The position numbers and the translations under genes were made by a program. The notes beneath the pieces were generated by a model that saw nothing but the letters and a program-made list of their open reading frames with translations, was not told where the DNA came from and did no database searches. Below are positions 22,840 through 64,000 of a stretch of 64,000 nucleotides of DNA, in pieces; position 1 is the first letter of the stretch; each line of letters begins with the position of its first letter. The DNA lies in assembly GCF_011397635.1 (NCBI RefSeq), contig NC_064775.1, positions 12,240,952-12,304,951 of the forward strand, given 5' to 3'. The stretch comes from Epinephelus fuscoguttatus. Taxonomy: Eukaryota; Chordata; Actinopteri; Perciformes; Serranidae.

Positions 22840-25105
22840 ATTTAAATTTAGACAAGACTTTAATGATCATTTTTCACTTGTGTATACAAAGCAGTTTATA
22901 CAGATTAGGGAGCCAAGTTAAAACAATTTGTTACAATTTAGTACCTGGAAAGTGCAAAAGTACATTTCAAATACGCTGAAATAAAAATCATGCTGTACAT
23001 TATATACTGTATTCATAAATAATCACAGATATACACACATCCATTTGGTGACAGTCACAGAGAATGTTGCTAAGACACAAAATAGTACTTTTTGATTTTG
23101 CTTTGAAGTCCTATATTCTTGGTTCCCGTTGAAATCTGTGGAGGTTTAACATCTGGAATGCTGCTTTCATTTGATTTAAGCTAAAGTCGGGGACGATAAG
23201 CTTCAGTAATGAGAGAAACCTAGCTCTATGTTAAAACCACACTGGGATAAAGGCACTCCGTTTGTTGCAGTCGTGGAACAACTCAAACAGTGGTCTTTTG
23301 TCTGAATGACGAATGTGGATGAACGAAAGACGAAAAACATTTTATGCACCTTTCACAGAAATCTCATAAAGAAGGACACAGATTGGTCTTTGCACACCAT
23401 CTCGCTGTGACATTTAAATAAAAACTAAATACAAAATCATGTTCCAAACAAAAAAAAGAAAAAAGAAGAGACAAAAACACTAGAGCAACCCTGTGTCCAA
23501 TGCTGAACCCATGAGCCAAAACAATCAAAGGCTGCCTTGGCTCACAGAAACTGAGACACAGCATCAACAGAATTTGGCTATAAAAAATAAAACATGCATC
23601 ACTGGCATGTCCTCAGACACACACACTCAATCAGACACACACACACACACACACAGGTATGGTGCAAAAATATAAATCACACAGTCTCATCCACAGGAAC
23701 TTCATACTGTGGCTTTTTGTGATTTGGATATTACAGAGTAAAGAAATCCCATTCACACACTTGAACAACACATCTTCCAAGCGACCGAGACAAGGCATGC
23801 CAACCTTCTTGATGCCCCGTAAATAAAAAAAACTCCTCTGAAATCAGTCACTTCACAATGAGCAGGAAGGAGAATGAGATGTAAAAATAATAAAGGATGA
23901 TAGTTTCGAGGCAATGGTGAGAGCTAAAGGAAAGGGAGGGAGTTCAGAAACATTAACTGTCACAGTTAAGCTATAGGAAGACTAGAGATAGAGGGCTGGC
24001 AGAGCAACCGAGACAGGACAGAAAAACAGGAAGAAAGCATCGACAGCCACCCGATGAAGGAGCTGTATTGCTGTTAACACTGACATCTCATAAAGCCCTT
24101 GAGGATTTCTTCTCTCTCCTTCTTTTGCAGCTGTCTGAACAGTCAGAACAGTTTAAAAAAAATGCCATCCCGGTGTCTGTATTCACGAGACAAAGTGTGA
24201 TTTTAACAACTGCTACTTTTACTTATAAATAAACACGGATTCAAGTAACTTAAAAACATTCGATGAAGTGTTTTATGACTTTAAAGTCACTGTACTGCTG
24301 TGATAAATTCACATGGAAGCTTCTTGTGTTTGAGAATGTAGTGTTTTGAGTTAAATGAGAATATTTTCTTTTACAAAACTATATCTTAAATGACATGTCA
24401 ACATGAAAAGGATAGTTCTGATTTCTTTAAGTGGGTTTGTGTGAGGTACTTACCTGTCAGTGTATTTCATACTGTAGACATCAGACACGCCCCCAGTTTA
24501 GAGAGGCAGGCTGGAGTCTGACACAGATGCTAAGCAGTGTACAGCTGTGGAAGGGGGCAGCAAGAAAATGTATTTTAGAATAACTGTTCCTCTCAATGGA
24601 GTCTGGTGGCTTTGACGAGAACATAGATGAAAACTGAGGCTGCTCAGGGCTTTCCCGTCGGATCTGACAATATAGCATACATTTCTTATGCAAGACTTTT
24701 GTAAGCTGGCTAAAATATATTTTGCTGCTGCCCCCGTCCACAGCAGTACATGCTTAGCTTCTGTGTGGGCACTTCTCCAAACTAAGGGTGTGCTGTCTGA
24801 CTTCTACTGTACCAACTATGTATAAACACCTCATACAAGCACACTTCAAAAAATCCAAACTGCTCCTTTAAAGACGGATGCTACAGATGTTTCTACAACA
24901 AAACAAGTCAGCTATATCCAAAAGTTAAAAAAAAGACTTCTCCATCACCATGTCATCTACCTAATCTCAAACTGGACCAAAAATGCCATGCATACCGACA
25001 GATGCCAAGTTGGCGGGCACATGCATAAATCTGTACGAACGAACAGAACAACTCAAATAAAAACAATAACAGCAAAGAAATCAACAACAGAAAACAAATG
25101 AAAAT

Positions 25106-25149
<44 letters not shown>

Positions 25150-25368
25150 AAAACGCATAGGAAAGGCAGAGAGTTTGGTCATGTGAGTGATGGAACCATC
25201 TTACTGCATAAGGCTGCTGTGTGGCAGCTTTGAGGCAACCATGAAAAGTCTCAGCCTACAGAGCACAGGCCCGCCTGTCTGCACCGAAGGCAAACTAAGG
25301 GGGGCAACAAGGCCACTTGAAACTATATTTTGACAGAGAGCATGGCATTACACTGCGCATGCACATAT

Positions 25369-25421
<53 letters not shown>

Positions 25422-25895
25422 AGAGCAGTTAGCGGATCGATCCTGTCAAATTTAAGCAGAGCCGGTCAGAGAGCACACAGCGCCTCTGCTGGAGAAACAT
25501 TAGGCTGAATGTGTGGTATCATGTAAAAATGATGATGACTAGCTGAGGGATGAAGAGCTGTGGTGTTTGGGAGTGGTAGGTAGTGGTGAGGTGGTGCTAA
25601 GACTGGCACTACTTCTGGATTTGAACAACAGCGCCAGCGCCTTACGCTCAATCAAAAGCAGGAATACACACACATAAAAACTGGACACATGGACATGCAG
25701 ACTTTTTGATGCTCAATGCTCTAGCACCCCAAAACACCACCCATTAAACTATGGAAAGGTGCTGGAGGAACTGAGGAGAGTTCCTCAGACAGAATGAACC
25801 AAACTGGTGATTGAAGTATGGAGGCGAACTGGGTGACAGGAGTGAGGGATGTGCGCAGAGGGGAGGGTTGAGGACTCGGGGGGACTGGGATGGGT
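22840..25895 (-). other. nbeal1: Probable 3' UTR of nbeal1
   Basis: No coding exon is visible between the nbeal1 stop codon (25896-25898) and a minus-strand ATTAAA at 22859-22864, which would end the transcript near 22840. The stretch holds (AC)n tracts at 25108-25140 and about 25371-25419, a short one near 23633-23655, and a family A foldback at 24416-24872. The true 3' end may be nearer to the stop. Confidence 0.45.
24416..24872. mobile_element. Foldback repeat family A, shortened copy 4
   Basis: It starts AAAAGGATAGTTCTGATTTC and ends CTGCTCCTTTAAAG. The terminal parts match the longer copies, but the middle is missing, giving about 457 bp. It lies in the presumed nbeal1 3' UTR, so it may be transcribed as a hairpin. 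Confidence 0.6.

Positions 25896-64000
<38,105 letters not shown>

Overview
The window is nuclear DNA of a ray-finned fish. Genes are split by canonical GT-AG introns, the encoded proteins are vertebrate families, and the non-coding DNA is crowded with fish-type MITEs, tRNA-derived SINE units and long (AC)n/(AT)n tracts. No species can be named from sequence alone.

Four protein-coding genes are supported, arranged as two tail-to-tail pairs. (1) 4090-4902 (+) is the terminal coding exon of a gene whose earlier exons I could not find; it is probably an ARHGAP20-like RhoGAP, because its 3' end faces FDX1 as in human. (2) fdx1 (-, 15618 to 8386) is a complete four-exon mitochondrial adrenodoxin of 165 residues. 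(3) 18375-22569 (+) is a complete six-exon secreted protein of 486 residues. It has a signal peptide, 19 copies of a 14-residue repeat (consensus PDGFRQGTEPMRSI) and a C-type lectin-like domain without the usual calcium/sugar residues. (4) nbeal1 (-, 61065 to 25896) is a BEACH-family scaffold reconstructed over 52 coding exons. The exons join in one frame with no stop and give 2,721 residues; only the short first coding exon appears to lie beyond the right edge.

Region by region: 1-4 kb is nested foldback transposons, then the terminal exon; 5-8 kb is intergenic with a Harbinger-like MITE; 8.2-15.6 kb is fdx1, whose introns hold tandem SINE units and several MITEs; 15.6-18.3 kb is the fdx1 upstream region with another foldback element; 18.4-22.7 kb is the repeat/lectin gene; 22.8-25.9 kb is probably the long 3' UTR of nbeal1; 25.9-61 kb is nbeal1; 61-64 kb is probably its first intron.

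The most unusual items are the repeat-bearing lectin-like gene, a 1.49 kb transposon in an nbeal1 intron with an exact 8-bp target duplication that carries the first exon of a SWIM/YqaJ-type transposon protein, and an open intronic extension of nbeal1 that could encode another C-terminus. The genes show no shared pathway: mitochondrial electron transfer, a secreted lectin-like protein, a vesicle/Golgi BEACH scaffold and probably Rho signalling.
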